Assembly: GCA_031283155.1 (NCBI GenBank)
Contig: JAITCI010000063.1
Coordinates: 1 to 36,416 of the forward strand
Length of the DNA stretch: 36,416 nt
Source: Spirochaetota bacterium
Lineage (GTDB): Bacteria; Spirochaetota; JAGLSM01; JAKPMW01
Reading direction: 5' to 3'
Shown: positions 1-9,388 of the stretch, piece after piece
How positions within the stretch are numbered: the stretch's first letter is position 1
Layout of the letters: each line of letters starts with the position of its first letter
The notes under the pieces: generated by a model
What the model was told of the DNA's origin: nothing
The model's database searches: none
Seen by the model: only the letters and a program-made list of their open reading frames with translations
Made by a program: the position numbers and the translations under genes

Positions 1-881
1 ATTTTTTTTTTGTCTATGATCCGGCCGCAATTCTCGGTGCGCTCTTAGGTAAACCCGTACCGGAGGCGAGCGCGGAGATCGCCGCAAATTACATAGCTGC
101 GCTCAACGAAAGCGGCGAAACCATTGGATACATTTTTGACGCGATTGCGCCGGGCGGGTACGGCGGCAATATCGAATTGGTTGTGGGCGTTACTGTTTTT
201 CCCAATGAGACCTGGGGCAGCGCGCATATCGCCGATTACCGGGTCATCTCCAGTTCGGAAACGCCCGGTCTCGGAAAATCGGCGGAGCAAAATTTACATA
301 TCTTTTTTACAAATAGTCCATATGCGGAACGCAAGGGCGTATTCGATATCGATCCCGCCGACAGGCAGCACGACAGCATAAGCGGCGCGACGATCACCTC
401 GCTCGCGGTTAAAAATGCGCTCGCCGCCGCCCTGCAAAGAGCCAGTCTTATTATCAAGCGCGATTGGGTGAATCTTGCTTTTCCGCAGGAACTGCTCGGC
501 ATCATCCCCAATGTTCAGCGCTCTCAGGTCATTCCCAATCTGCGGCAGGGGAATGTGCGCGAGGTTTTCGAAACCACCTGGTATGAACAGCCCAGCGGCT
601 ATCTCGTGAAGGTTTTTCTGCAGGATGATCAGGATAAGCGTGTTGGTATCGGGGGCTTTGTTGTGGGTTCGCGCAGGCTTTATGCCGCGCGCCTCTTTGC
701 CATGCCAGAAGAGGCGGGGGCACCCTTTATCCCGGATCCCGATCTGCGCGCCGGTCTTTTTTATGGCATGGATACAACCACATGGTACTCCAATACTGTG
801 TTGACCAGTCTGGAGAGTAATTTTGCGTTTGTGCTCAATGAGGGTTACTATCTCCTGCAGAGGGAGGGAAAACTTCCATGA
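1..881 (+). CDS. rnfG: RnfG, electron transport complex subunit G (5' end outside window; reading frame open from base 3)
   Basis: Frame open from base 3. Contains GYGG..VGV..., ETPGLG and flavinylation-type DSISGATITS; followed directly by rnfE, A, B. Confidence 0.9.
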   Translation, partial: FFFVYDPAAILGALLGKPVPEASAEIAANYIAALNESGETIGYIFDAIAPGGYGGNIELVVGVTVFPNETWGSAHIADYRVISSSETPGLGKSAEQNLHIFFTNSPYAERKGVFDIDPADRQHDSISGATITSLAVKNALAAALQRASLIIKRDWVNLAFPQELLGIIPNVQRSQVIPNLRQGNVREVFETTWYEQPSGYLVKVFLQDDQDKRVGIGGFVVGSRRLYAARLFAMPEEAGAPFIPDPDLRAGLFYGMDTTTWYSNTVLTSLESNFAFVLNEGYYLLQREGKLP

Positions 882-1579
882 ATCCTGTGCGTCGCGGGAT
901 TTTCAAAGAAAATCCGATCTTTGTGATCATGCTGGGGTTATGCCCAACCCTTGCGATCACCACCGAGGTGATCAACGGGATCGGCATGGGACTCGCCATT
1001 CTGGTGGTTCTGACGGGATCCAACCTTTTCATTTCGCTTTTGCGCGCATGGGTTCCCGATACCATCCGTATTCCGGTTTTTATCGTTATCATTGCTTCTT
1101 TTGTAACAATCGTGGATCTCACCATGCAGGCCTTACTGCCCAGTCTGGCGGAGGCGCTCGGGATTTTTATTCCGCTGATCGTGGTCAACTGCATCATTCT
1201 TGGCCGCGCCGAGAGTTTCGCCTCCAAAAATCCTCCGCTGCCTTCCGTACTCGACGCGATTGGAATGTCGATAGGGTTTACGCTGTCACTGCTTTTACTT
1301 GCCGGTATCCGCGAACTCCTTGGAAACGGTACGCTCACTTTCCAGATTCTGGACATTGGGACAACAATCCATATTCCTTTTTTTGAAGAACATAAGGCGG
1401 CCATTATGATTCTTCCTCCGGGGGCATTTTTAACCCTGGGTCTTCTCATGGGTTTTTTTAATCACATCCGGAAGAGAATGGTTGGAAGCCCAAACGCCTA
1501 TACCTTAAGCGATCAGCATATCTCGCGGGCGCGCCGGTTTTTGTGTAACGGCGGCAGGGTAGAGAGGAGGAAGGCGTGA
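878..1579 (+). CDS. rnfE: RnfE, electron transport complex membrane subunit
   Basis: NP(V)...[32 protein letters not shown], typical RnfE/NqrD; ATGA overlap with rnfG. Confidence 0.93.
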   Translation: MNPVRRGIFKENPIFVIMLGLCPTLAITTEVINGIGMGLAILVVLTGSNLFISLLRAWVPDTIRIPVFIVIIASFVTIVDLTMQALLPSLAEALGIFIPLIVVNCIILGRAESFASKNPPLPSVLDAIGMSIGFTLSLLLLAGIRELLGNGTLTFQILDIGTTIHIPFFEEHKAAIMILPPGAFLTLGLLMGFFNHIRKRMVGSPNAYTLSDQHISRARRFLCNGGRVERRKA

Positions 1580-2163
1580 GCATCGAAGCGGTTATCCTGC
1601 TTGTTGTGAGTTCCATATTTATCAATAATTTTGTACTCGCAAAATTTCTGGGTATCTGTCCTTTTATCGGGGTCTCCAAAAAGCTGGATTCCGCGATCGG
1701 CATGGGGATAGCGGTCACCTTTGTTCTTACCTTGTCCTCGGCGGCTGCATGGTTTGTCTACACCTATCTCCTGCATCCCTACGGCCTGGATTATCTGAAA
1801 ACTATCGCCTTCATACTTGTGATTGCAGCCCTTGTACAGTTTGTGGAAATGGTTATCCGCAAATTTTCTCCCGCGCTCTATACCGCGCTCGGTATTTATC
1901 TCCCGCTTATCACCACCAATTGCGCAGTTTTGGGCGTGGCCGCGATCAATGTGCAAAAGGAATATAATCTTCTGATGAGTACTGTCTACGGCGCAGGCGC
2001 AGGGCTTGGCTTTACCCTCGCGCTGATACTCATGGCGGGCATTCGCGAGCGGCTTGAGGATTGCCGCATTCCGCGCGCCTTGCGCGGCGCGCCTATCGCG
2101 TTTATCACAGCGGGGATGATCTCGCTTGCGTTCATGGGGTTTGCCGGCATGATCAAGGAGTAA
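1576..2163 (+). CDS. rnfA: RnfA, electron transport complex membrane subunit
   Basis: [36 protein letters not shown] and [14 protein letters not shown], RnfA/NqrE-type; GTG start in GTGA overlap with rnfE. Confidence 0.94.
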   Translation: MSIEAVILLVVSSIFINNFVLAKFLGICPFIGVSKKLDSAIGMGIAVTFVLTLSSAAAWFVYTYLLHPYGLDYLKTIAFILVIAALVQFVEMVIRKFSPALYTALGIYLPLITTNCAVLGVAAINVQKEYNLLMSTVYGAGAGLGFTLALILMAGIRERLEDCRIPRALRGAPIAFITAGMISLAFMGFAGMIKE

Positions 2164-2167
2164 GAGC

Positions 2168-2992
2168 ATGGTATCCATAATCGCCGCGATCCTTGTCATT
2201 ACCGGGCTGGGTTTTCTGTTTGGCTACGCTCTGGCGCTCGCCGCGAAAAAATTCGCGGTGAGCAAGGACGAACGCGCGGCCGCGATTGAGGAACTTCTGC
2301 CCGGTGCCAACTGCGGCGCTTGCGGATTTCCGGGATGCGCAGGGTATGCGGAGGCCATCGTCAGTTCCAAAGCTGAAGCGGATCTCTGCGCGCCCGGCGG
2401 TGCCGCTTCCGCGAATGGCATAGCCAGGATCATGGGGGTAAGCGTCAAATCCAGTGACGAGCGCGTGGCGCGCGTTTTTTGCGGGGGGGGCAGCGACCGT
2501 ACTACGCAAAAATACCGGTATAATGGTCTCGCGGATTGCTTTGCCGTTCATGCGCTTTTTGACGGGCATCTTGTTTGTTCCGACGGCTGCCTTGGTTTTG
2601 GTTCCTGCGCGCGGGTTTGCCGCTTTGACGCCATCGATATTGATGCAGCGGGCCATGCGCATATTAACGAGGATCGATGCACCGGCTGCGGATTATGCGC
2701 AAAGGCGTGTCCGCGGCATTTAATTGAACTTGTTAACAAAAAAAAGCGCGTACATATACTCTGCCGTTCGCATCTGCGCGGAGCGGTTTGCAACAAGATG
2801 TGCGAGGTCTCCTGCATCGCCTGTATGCGGTGCGAGAAAATCTGCAAACAGAACGCCATACATATCAGCGATAATCTTGCGGTCATCGACTATGCCGCCT
2901 GCACCTCCTGCGGCGAGTGCGTGGCTGTCTGCAATAAAAAATGCCTTATGCAATTTCCTTCCGTGCAGAGTGTACAGGGTGGGCACAGATAG
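2168..2992 (+). CDS. rnfB: RnfB, Fe-S subunit of the Rnf complex
   Basis: N-terminal helix; NCGACGFPGCAGYAEAI 4Fe-4S motif; CxxCxxxCP ferredoxin motifs (CTGCGLCAKACP, CTSCGECVAVC). Confidence 0.93.
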   Translation: MVSIIAAILVITGLGFLFGYALALAAKKFAVSKDERAAAIEELLPGANCGACGFPGCAGYAEAIVSSKAEADLCAPGGAASANGIARIMGVSVKSSDERVARVFCGGGSDRTTQKYRYNGLADCFAVHALFDGHLVCSDGCLGFGSCARVCRFDAIDIDAAGHAHINEDRCTGCGLCAKACPRHLIELVNKKKRVHILCRSHLRGAVCNKMCEVSCIACMRCEKICKQNAIHISDNLAVIDYAACTSCGECVAVCNKKCLMQFPSVQSVQGGHR

Positions 2993-3695
2993 ACCCCGCG
3001 TTTTTCTGTTTGATATCGACGGTACCCTTCTGCATGGCGGCGGGCTCTCTGTGGAGAGTTACTGCTCCGCTTTCACGCATATTTTCGGAGAACCCTACAG
3101 TATCCGCGCGGTCGATTGCTCTGGCAGGACGGATCCCTGGATAGTGCGCGCGGTGCTGCGCCATTATGGGCTTACGGAGTTTGCCGAAGACGGGAGCATC
3201 CTGGAGGAGATTTTCCGCCATTTTCTCACCGCTATGCGCGCGATGGTGGATGCGGGATATCAAGCCGAGGTTTTGCCGGGGGTGCGGGAGGCGCTTGATT
3301 TTCTCGGCAGCACACCCGGGGTGACTCGCGCGCTTCTCACGGGTAATCTGAAGGAGGGCGCGCGGTTAAAGCTGCAAGCCGCAGAACTTCTCCAATATTT
3401 TGGAGAAGAGAGTTTCGCGCTCGGCGCTTTTGGGAGCGATCACCATGAGCGCGAGCGTCTTGCCGCTATCGCGCTTGATCGCCTCCGCCATGCTCTCGGG
3501 GATTCTCTTCAGGCTCGGGATGTATGGATCGTTGGCGATTCCATACACGATATTTCCTGCGCCCGCGCGGCGGGGTTTCGCGTCCTTGCCGTTGCGAGCG
3601 GATCTACCCCGCGCGCGGAACTTGCGGACAAGAACCCCGATATACTCATCGATGCCTTGGACGTCGGAATCTTCCGCCGCATACTGCATATGTAG
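2979..3695 (+). CDS. HAD-family hydrolase (phosphoglycolate phosphatase-like)
   Basis: VFLFDIDGTLLHGG motif I, LLTGN motif II, VGDSIHDISCARAAGFRVLAVASG motif IV. Probable GTG start inside the rnfB 3' end. Confidence 0.85.
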   Translation: MGTDRPRVFLFDIDGTLLHGGGLSVESYCSAFTHIFGEPYSIRAVDCSGRTDPWIVRAVLRHYGLTEFAEDGSILEEIFRHFLTAMRAMVDAGYQAEVLPGVREALDFLGSTPGVTRALLTGNLKEGARLKLQAAELLQYFGEESFALGAFGSDHHERERLAAIALDRLRHALGDSLQARDVWIVGDSIHDISCARAAGFRVLAVASGSTPRAELADKNPDILIDALDVGIFRRILHM

Positions 3696-3701
3696 CGGTT
3701 C

Positions 3702-4043
3702 TTATTCGAGCGTGATCTCGCTCTTCCAGAGGCCATGCTTATTGCAGCGCGCAACCACACTTAAATTTGCGGGCAGCGTCTCCGGCGTAACGATCATTGT
3801 GCAGACAGGTGCCATAATCCCGGCTGCGAATTCCGCGCGCCCTATATAGCAATCGTTGATGCGAACGCCCGCCCATTGAATAAAGTGATCGATCTCGCTT
3901 GGATGCTTGCCTCCGCCCACGTCTATATGCAGCTCATAGCGTTTATCGGCGAGTTTTTTCACGCTCAGGACGGGGAGATGTTTTTCCTTTGCTGCGTCCT
4001 CGTGTGAATTTGCGGCGGTGTTGATTTGATCGAACAGTCCCAT
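3702..4043 (-). CDS. Superoxide reductase/neelaredoxin-like protein
   Basis: 113 aa with KHLPVL, KHPSEIDHFIQW and CNKHGLW, typical of desulfoferrodoxin-type iron-centre ligands. Start at 4043 preceded by AAAGGAG. Confidence 0.85.
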   Translation of the reverse strand: MGLFDQINTAANSHEDAAKEKHLPVLSVKKLADKRYELHIDVGGGKHPSEIDHFIQWAGVRINDCYIGRAEFAAGIMAPVCTMIVTPETLPANLSVVARCNKHGLWKSEITLE

Positions 4044-4108
4044 TTTTGTCTCCTTTGAGATTGTATATACCGTTACCTGCTCCCGCATATTTTTGCAGGA
4101 GAATTGTA

Positions 4109-4504
4109 TCATATCCCGTCCGTTCTTCCTTCATCGATTTTTCCAATCAGCATTTCCGCAAGGACGCGCTGGCTTGTAAAAACGGGTTCGGGAAAATCGC
4201 GGATGACTCTCTCAAACTCCTCGCGCGCGCGGCTGAACTTTTTAAGATAGTAATAGCAAAAACCGGTTTCATACCTGGCCCAGGCGCGGAAGGAAGGTTC
4301 GGCGTTTGTGCGGGCAAGGATAATCGCATACGTGTCGATTGCCTTGTGGTACTTAAAATCGATGAAGTAGGAAAGCGCGTTTTCGGCGAGTTTTTTGTCC
4401 GGCAGGGTGTTATAAAGCCTGACGTCACCCGAGGAAAGACGCGATCCTCCGCAGGACAAAAGCGCCAGCGCGATGAGAATAAAGGGGATATATATACGCG
4501 GCAT
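4109..4504 (-). CDS. Small TPR-like lipoprotein
   Basis: MPRIYIPFILIALALLSCGG lipobox; YETGFCYYYLKKFSRAREEFERVI resembles a TPR unit. Confidence 0.7.
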   Translation of the reverse strand: MPRIYIPFILIALALLSCGGSRLSSGDVRLYNTLPDKKLAENALSYFIDFKYHKAIDTYAIILARTNAEPSFRAWARYETGFCYYYLKKFSRAREEFERVIRDFPEPVFTSQRVLAEMLIGKIDEGRTDGI

Positions 4505-4618
4505 GGGTATTCTCCGTTCCAAAGGGATGCCTAAATATACCCTGTTTACGGCAGAAAAAAATATGCACATATTTGCGCGCGCAGGGTTAAATTTCGTGCG
4601 TCGTATTGTTGGGCATTT

Positions 4619-4691
<73 letters not shown>

Positions 4692-4780
4692 CAAATATTT
4701 GATTCAATAGAAATGCTCCGGGCGAAAGGAGCCCAGAGTTTCCTGTTGTCCATTTCTTTTTGCAGGTTGCAGGGGGCGTC

Positions 4781-5647
4781 ATGCAGAGCATGACCGGTTA
4801 TGGAAGCGCCGAAAAGAGTACCCCGCGCTATGCCATTTTTGCCGCCGCGCGGTCGGTCAATAACCGTTTTCTCGACATACACATCCATTTGCCTCCGATC
4901 TTTGCCGATCGCGAACCCGAGATCAGGGACGTCATCGCGTCCGGCATCGCGCGCGGCAAGGTGGAGGCGGCGCTTGAGGTTCGTCGTCGTGATCAGACAT
5001 ATGCGGTACGTATTGATCACGCGCTCGCGAAGGCATATATTTCCGCGTACACAGCGCTTGCCAAAATACTTGCCTCCGATTTGCCGCTCTCTCCCTCCGC
5101 GCTGATGCGCATGGACGGGGTGTGTACAATCGAAAAGGCGGATCCGGAGGAAGCGCTCTGGCGCGATCTCAAGGCGTGTTTTGAACACGCGCTTCGGGAT
5201 TGCGTCCGGCTGCGTGCGCGTGACGGTGAGGCTGCGCGCCGTGATTTTGAAAAGCAGCTCAAGCTGCTCGAAGCCAGGTCAAAGCGCATACGAACGCGCG
5301 CTGCCGGGAGGGTTCCGGAATACGCCAAAGAGCTGGCGCGCAGGCTGGAATCCATGATCGGCAAAACCGTGGACACGCAGCTTATTGTCACCGAAGCGGC
5401 GATTCTGGCCTCCAGAAGCGATATACACGAAGAGCTCGAGCGTTTCGCGAGCCATATCGCTCTTTTTCGCGAAGAAATGAAAAAAACCGCAGGCTGCGGA
5501 CGCACCCTGGATTTCATCGCGCAGGAGATGAACCGCGAGATCAACACTATCGGCTCAAAGCAAACCGATTCCCTGATCTCGCGGGAGGTCATTGCCATCA
5601 AAACAATACTCGAACAAATTCGCGAACAGGTGAGGAATATCGAGTAA
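4781..5647 (+). CDS. YicC/YloC-family protein (endoribonuclease family)
   Basis: MQSMTGYG N-terminus; C-terminal GRTLDFIAQEMNREINTIGSKQTD is diagnostic of YicC; directly upstream of gmk. Confidence 0.92.
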   Translation: MQSMTGYGSAEKSTPRYAIFAAARSVNNRFLDIHIHLPPIFADREPEIRDVIASGIARGKVEAALEVRRRDQTYAVRIDHALAKAYISAYTALAKILASDLPLSPSALMRMDGVCTIEKADPEEALWRDLKACFEHALRDCVRLRARDGEAARRDFEKQLKLLEARSKRIRTRAAGRVPEYAKELARRLESMIGKTVDTQLIVTEAAILASRSDIHEELERFASHIALFREEMKKTAGCGRTLDFIAQEMNREINTIGSKQTDSLISREVIAIKTILEQIREQVRNIE

Positions 5648-6237
5648 TGGAGATCGAACAAGGCAGGATATGTATCATCAGCGGACCGTCGGGCGCAGGC
5701 AAAACAACTATTTATAAGCGTCTTTTGCAGGAATATGCCTGGCTGCGGTATTCTGTTTCCGCGACAACGCGCAAACAGCGCGAGCATGAGACGGATGGCA
5801 TGGATTACCATTTTATCGACGACGATACCTTCATGCGTCTTGTCGGCGAAAACGCTTTCGCGGAATATGCGGCGGTGCATGGCCGGAGGTATGGTACCCT
5901 GAAAAGCGAGATCGAAAAGAAGGCCGCGCCGGGTTTTCTGTGCATCTTTGATATCGACGTGCAGGGCGCGGCATTGATGCTCCGGTCCTATCCGCGCGCG
6001 CTCACGATTTTTATCCGGCCTCCGGATCTCGCCGCCCTCGAGAGCCGCTTGTCCGCGCGCAAGACCGAAAGCGCGGAGAGTCTCGCGCTCCGGCTTGCGA
6101 ACGCGAAGAGGGAACTTGAATCCGAAGGAATTTTTGAGTATTCTGTTATAAATGATGATCTTGAGAGCGCGTACGATACAGTGCGCAATATTCTGCTCCG
6201 GCAAAAAGGAGTTTTAGATAATGGCTCTGCCCTTTGA
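5647..6237 (+). CDS. gmk: Guanylate kinase
   Basis: IISGPSGAGKTTIYKRLL P-loop; SVSATTRKQREHETDGMDYHFI. Confidence 0.95.
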   Translation: MEIEQGRICIISGPSGAGKTTIYKRLLQEYAWLRYSVSATTRKQREHETDGMDYHFIDDDTFMRLVGENAFAEYAAVHGRRYGTLKSEIEKKAAPGFLCIFDIDVQGAALMLRSYPRALTIFIRPPDLAALESRLSARKTESAESLALRLANAKRELESEGIFEYSVINDDLESAYDTVRNILLRQKGVLDNGSAL

Positions 6238-6445
6238 AAACCTTCTCAACCGCAATGAAAACCGGTATGAGATGTGTGTTGCTGCCATGAAGATCCTGCA
6301 GCATATCGCGACAACCACTTCCTCCGAAGATATAAGCAAGATGCGCGACAAACTGGCTGTCGCCGCCATCTCCCGCCTGCTCGACGAAAAAATTCCGATA
6401 AAGCGCGGCGTACAAGACGTCACCCAGGATCCCCTGCAGATATAA
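6221..6445 (+). CDS. rpoZ: RNA polymerase omega subunit-like protein
   Basis: 74 aa; NRYEMCVAAMKI resembles omega NRY.L...A; gmk-rpoZ adjacency. Confidence 0.7.
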   Translation: MALPFENLLNRNENRYEMCVAAMKILQHIATTTSSEDISKMRDKLAVAAISRLLDEKIPIKRGVQDVTQDPLQI

Positions 6446-6463
6446 GCAATTCAACCTCCTGCT

Positions 6464-7369
6464 ATGCGCATCCCCGTACTCTGCGGCCCGACGGCGGCAG
6501 GAAAAACCGCTGCCGCTCTTGCTCTTTTTGGCGGGACGGATACGTATTGCGCAATAGCCGCCGATTCCATGCAGGTCTACCGCTGTATGGATATAGCGAC
6601 CGCCAAACCAACGCCGGGTGAGCAGGCGGTTCTCCGGCACGAGATGATCGACTGTGTACACCCTGAGGAGCATTACAGCGCCGGGCAGTACCTCCGCGAA
6701 GCGCGGGAGCGGATTTCGCATCATCTGGACAACGGAAAGCGAGTTGTGATTGTGGGCGGGACCGGCCTCTATATCAAGGCGCTTTTGCAGGGACTCTTTG
6801 AGGGACCGCCGCAGGATCGCGCTTTGCGGGACACATTCATGAAGCGGGAGAAACAGGAACCGGGGATCCTCTATCGGGAACTCTCCGTAAACGACCCGCC
6901 GAGCGCCGCGCGAATTCATCAACAGGATATTCGGCGCATCGTGCGCGCGCTGGAGGTGCTTGCGCTCACCGGCAAGAGTATTTCGTATCTTCAAAGTAAA
7001 ATGCAGGCAAGTCCGTGGACACTCCGCCTGGCCGGACTCACGCTTGATCGCGCAGAACTTGCAGAGCGTATTGAGCGGCGGATCGATGCGATGTTCGCGG
7101 CCGGTTTGCTGGATGAGGTGCGTATGCTGCGCGAGCGCGGATGCCATGAGGGGATGGTTTCGATGCAGGGTTTGGGGTATCGCGAGTGCCTGCAGTATCT
7201 GGAAGGGCGGATCTCGCTCGACGAAGCGAAAGCCGTATTTCTCGCGCGCACGAAGTCGTTTGCGCAAAAGCAGATCATGCTGTTCCGGCGAATCCCGGGC
7301 TTGGTGTGGTTTTATGCCCATGATATCGAAGGACTCTCGCGCTATTTTCACAAGGATGCGCGGTCATGA
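6464..7369 (+). CDS. miaA: tRNA dimethylallyltransferase
   Basis: LCGPTAAGKTAAALAL, ADSMQVYRCMDIATAKPT, VGGTGLYIKALLQGL. Confidence 0.95.
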   Translation: MRIPVLCGPTAAGKTAAALALFGGTDTYCAIAADSMQVYRCMDIATAKPTPGEQAVLRHEMIDCVHPEEHYSAGQYLREARERISHHLDNGKRVVIVGGTGLYIKALLQGLFEGPPQDRALRDTFMKREKQEPGILYRELSVNDPPSAARIHQQDIRRIVRALEVLALTGKSISYLQSKMQASPWTLRLAGLTLDRAELAERIERRIDAMFAAGLLDEVRMLRERGCHEGMVSMQGLGYRECLQYLEGRISLDEAKAVFLARTKSFAQKQIMLFRRIPGLVWFYAHDIEGLSRYFHKDARS

Positions 7370-8376
7370 CTCAGGAGATCACAGCCATTCTGATAGTCGC
7401 AGACGACAAGAATGATCTCTGGCCGCTGGAATCCCCACGCTTTCCTTTCTCTTGTATTCCTTTTTTTGGGGGCTTAACCCTGCTCGAATCTGCATGGCAG
7501 CGTCTTTGCCGCATTACCACAGCCGATCATATCTGGCTGCTTTGTCCTCCGGATGCCTGCCCGCTCGCGGCAGATCTGCTTCCGGAGGCCGATAAGGAAA
7601 AGATCATCCCGAATGAGCTTGGTACGCTTGAGGCGCTTTTCAGATTTTCGCTGATGCTTCGCGAACGCTATGCCGCAGATATCGTGCTTATTTCGCGCGC
7701 CGCGATGATCGCCGGGGATGAGGAAATTTTTACGCAGAATATGCAGAATGCGATTCGTCTCGCCCGCGTAAGTGACTGCCTTATTGTCTGTGGCGTGCCG
7801 GCCAGGGAAGCGCGAATCGGCTACGACTATATCATCGCCGGAGAGGCGCGTCTCGGCGCGAATCCGGTCGAGGGGCGCGATGTGCGCGAATTTATTGTAA
7901 ACGCAGGCGCACGCGAAGCGGCGTACGCAATGAAGAGCGGCAATGCCTGGTGGAATTCGGGCGTGTATATCTGGTCAAACGCGACCTTTCTCGCGGAATA
8001 CGAAACGCATAACCACGAATTTGCAGCTGAGCCGGAGCATCGCGAGAGTGCTTCGCTTGAAGAGGCGCTCTTCCCGCGCGCTAAAAATCTGGTTCTCTTT
8101 GGCGCATCCATTGTATTCAGCCCCTTGCGGAATTATGAGGATATAGCGCGTTATATCCGGGGAGACGCCGCGCATAATTTGGGCGCAGGTAATATCGTAT
8201 TTCATAATTCGAAGTCCTGCCTTGCGTATAATACAACGGAGCGGCTGCTTGTGGTCAGCGGTCTCCGGGATACCCTGCTTGTGCAGACCGAGGATGCGGT
8301 GTTTGTCTGTCCGCGCGGAGACGAGGGCAGGGTACGCGAGATCATGGAAGAACTCACGCATAAGCGCATCCTGTAG
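7366..8376 (+). CDS. Mannose-1-phosphate guanylyltransferase-like protein (degenerate signature)
   Basis: Overall nucleotidyltransferase-like architecture: NSGVYIW, C-terminal NSKSCLAYNTTERLLVVSGLRDTLLVQTEDAVFV. N-terminal signature altered. Confidence 0.7.
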   Translation: MTQEITAILIVADDKNDLWPLESPRFPFSCIPFFGGLTLLESAWQRLCRITTADHIWLLCPPDACPLAADLLPEADKEKIIPNELGTLEALFRFSLMLRERYAADIVLISRAAMIAGDEEIFTQNMQNAIRLARVSDCLIVCGVPAREARIGYDYIIAGEARLGANPVEGRDVREFIVNAGAREAAYAMKSGNAWWNSGVYIWSNATFLAEYETHNHEFAAEPEHRESASLEEALFPRAKNLVLFGASIVFSPLRNYEDIARYIRGDAAHNLGAGNIVFHNSKSCLAYNTTERLLVVSGLRDTLLVQTEDAVFVCPRGDEGRVREIMEELTHKRIL

Positions 8377-8498
8377 AAAAAAATCCCGCTTTCCCATTTA
8401 ATAAGTACCTTTACAGGGCGTTATTGTGCGCATGCCTTTTCTGGTCAAAAAATGCGCCGGAAAAAGCAGAGTGATACCAGGATAAGGAGTGTGCTTCC

Positions 8499-8588
8499 AT
8501 GCCATCAGGGAAAAAGCGCAAGCGGATGAAGATCGCAACGCATAAGCGCAAAAAGAAACGCCGGGCCAATCGTCACAAGAAGAAATAG
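8499..8588 (+). CDS. AURKAIP1/COX24-domain mini-protein (mS38/bS22-like basic ribosome-associated peptide), 29 aa
   Basis: ATG...TAG encodes MPSGKKRKRMKIATHKRKKKRRANRHKKK; AAGGAG 9 nt upstream; followed by a terminator hairpin. Missing from the supplied ORF track. Confidence 0.8.
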   Translation: MPSGKKRKRMKIATHKRKKKRRANRHKKK

Positions 8589-8604
8589 CGCAGCCAGCGC
8601 TGAA

Positions 8605-8630
8605 ACGGAGGTGCGGGAACCTCCGTTTTT
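8605..8630 (+). terminator. Rho-independent terminator
   Basis: ACGGAGGT-GCGGGA-ACCTCCGT perfect 8-bp stem running into a T tract. Confidence 0.88.
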
Positions 8631-8695
8631 GTTTGCTTTTTTCGGGGCTTGCGTTTGCCGATACTTGAAGAGAACGCGTATTTCCTGGAGGGCTT

Positions 8696-9373
8696 ATGAA
8701 GAGAGCATTGTTTCGTTCTGTTCCCGTCTGCGCGGTTCTTCTGTGTCTTATTTTATTGTACGATCCGGGGCTCTCCGCAGAGTCTCTGTGGCGCGATAGC
8801 CATCTCTTTTCCACGCGCAGGGAGATACGCGCGGGGGATATACTCAAGATCAACTTTGCCTATCGCAATCTCCTGCGCTACCGCAACGAGATGAAGGTAG
8901 GCGAAACCGATAGTGCCTCCATCGGGCAGCCGGGCATGAAGGTTTTTGCGTTTCTCCCTTCACTTGAGAACAATGCAACCTATAACCGCAATAACAATCT
9001 TGAGTATAACAGCGAGCGCGAATTTTCGATGCACATCGCGGTTACGGTTTCGACTGTGGGTACAAATGGGATCATCGGTTTCCGGGGCGGGCATACGGTT
9101 CTCCTGAATGGGCAGAGCGAGCAGGTAACGATTGGCGGGGAGGTGCGCGATGCGGATATCCGTGAAGGCAATCTGATTCGGTCTACCGACGTCGCCAATC
9201 TCTCCTTTGTCTGGAACGGCCCCCGCGTCCGGCGGCAGGAGGCGCTCGGAGCGAATGATCTCGCGACTAACGCCGCTCCCGGTTCCGAAGGACCCGAACT
9301 CACGCCCGAGGCAAAGGAACGTCTGCTCCTGTTCCATCTTAACCGGGCGCATGACATTCTCTTCCGCGAGTAA
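8696..9373 (+). CDS. FlgH-like (flagellar L-ring-like) exported protein
   Basis: Signal peptide; SLW..SHLFS.RREIRAGDILKI at N-terminus; TV.L.NGQSEQVTIGGEVRDADIREGNLIRSTDVANLSFVWNG matches the FlgH C-terminal pattern. Confidence 0.65.
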   Translation: MKRALFRSVPVCAVLLCLILLYDPGLSAESLWRDSHLFSTRREIRAGDILKINFAYRNLLRYRNEMKVGETDSASIGQPGMKVFAFLPSLENNATYNRNNNLEYNSEREFSMHIAVTVSTVGTNGIIGFRGGHTVLLNGQSEQVTIGGEVRDADIREGNLIRSTDVANLSFVWNGPRVRRQEALGANDLATNAAPGSEGPELTPEAKERLLLFHLNRAHDILFRE

Positions 9374-9388
9374 GCGAAAGGCTATTCG

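Noticed and set aside
4711-4735. GCTCC-N8-GGAGC hairpin after tRNA-Ala
   Set aside because: Short stem with no T tract, not a convincing terminator.
5017-6204. 395-aa minus-strand ORF
   Set aside because: Antisense to yicC and gmk, which have clear family motifs.
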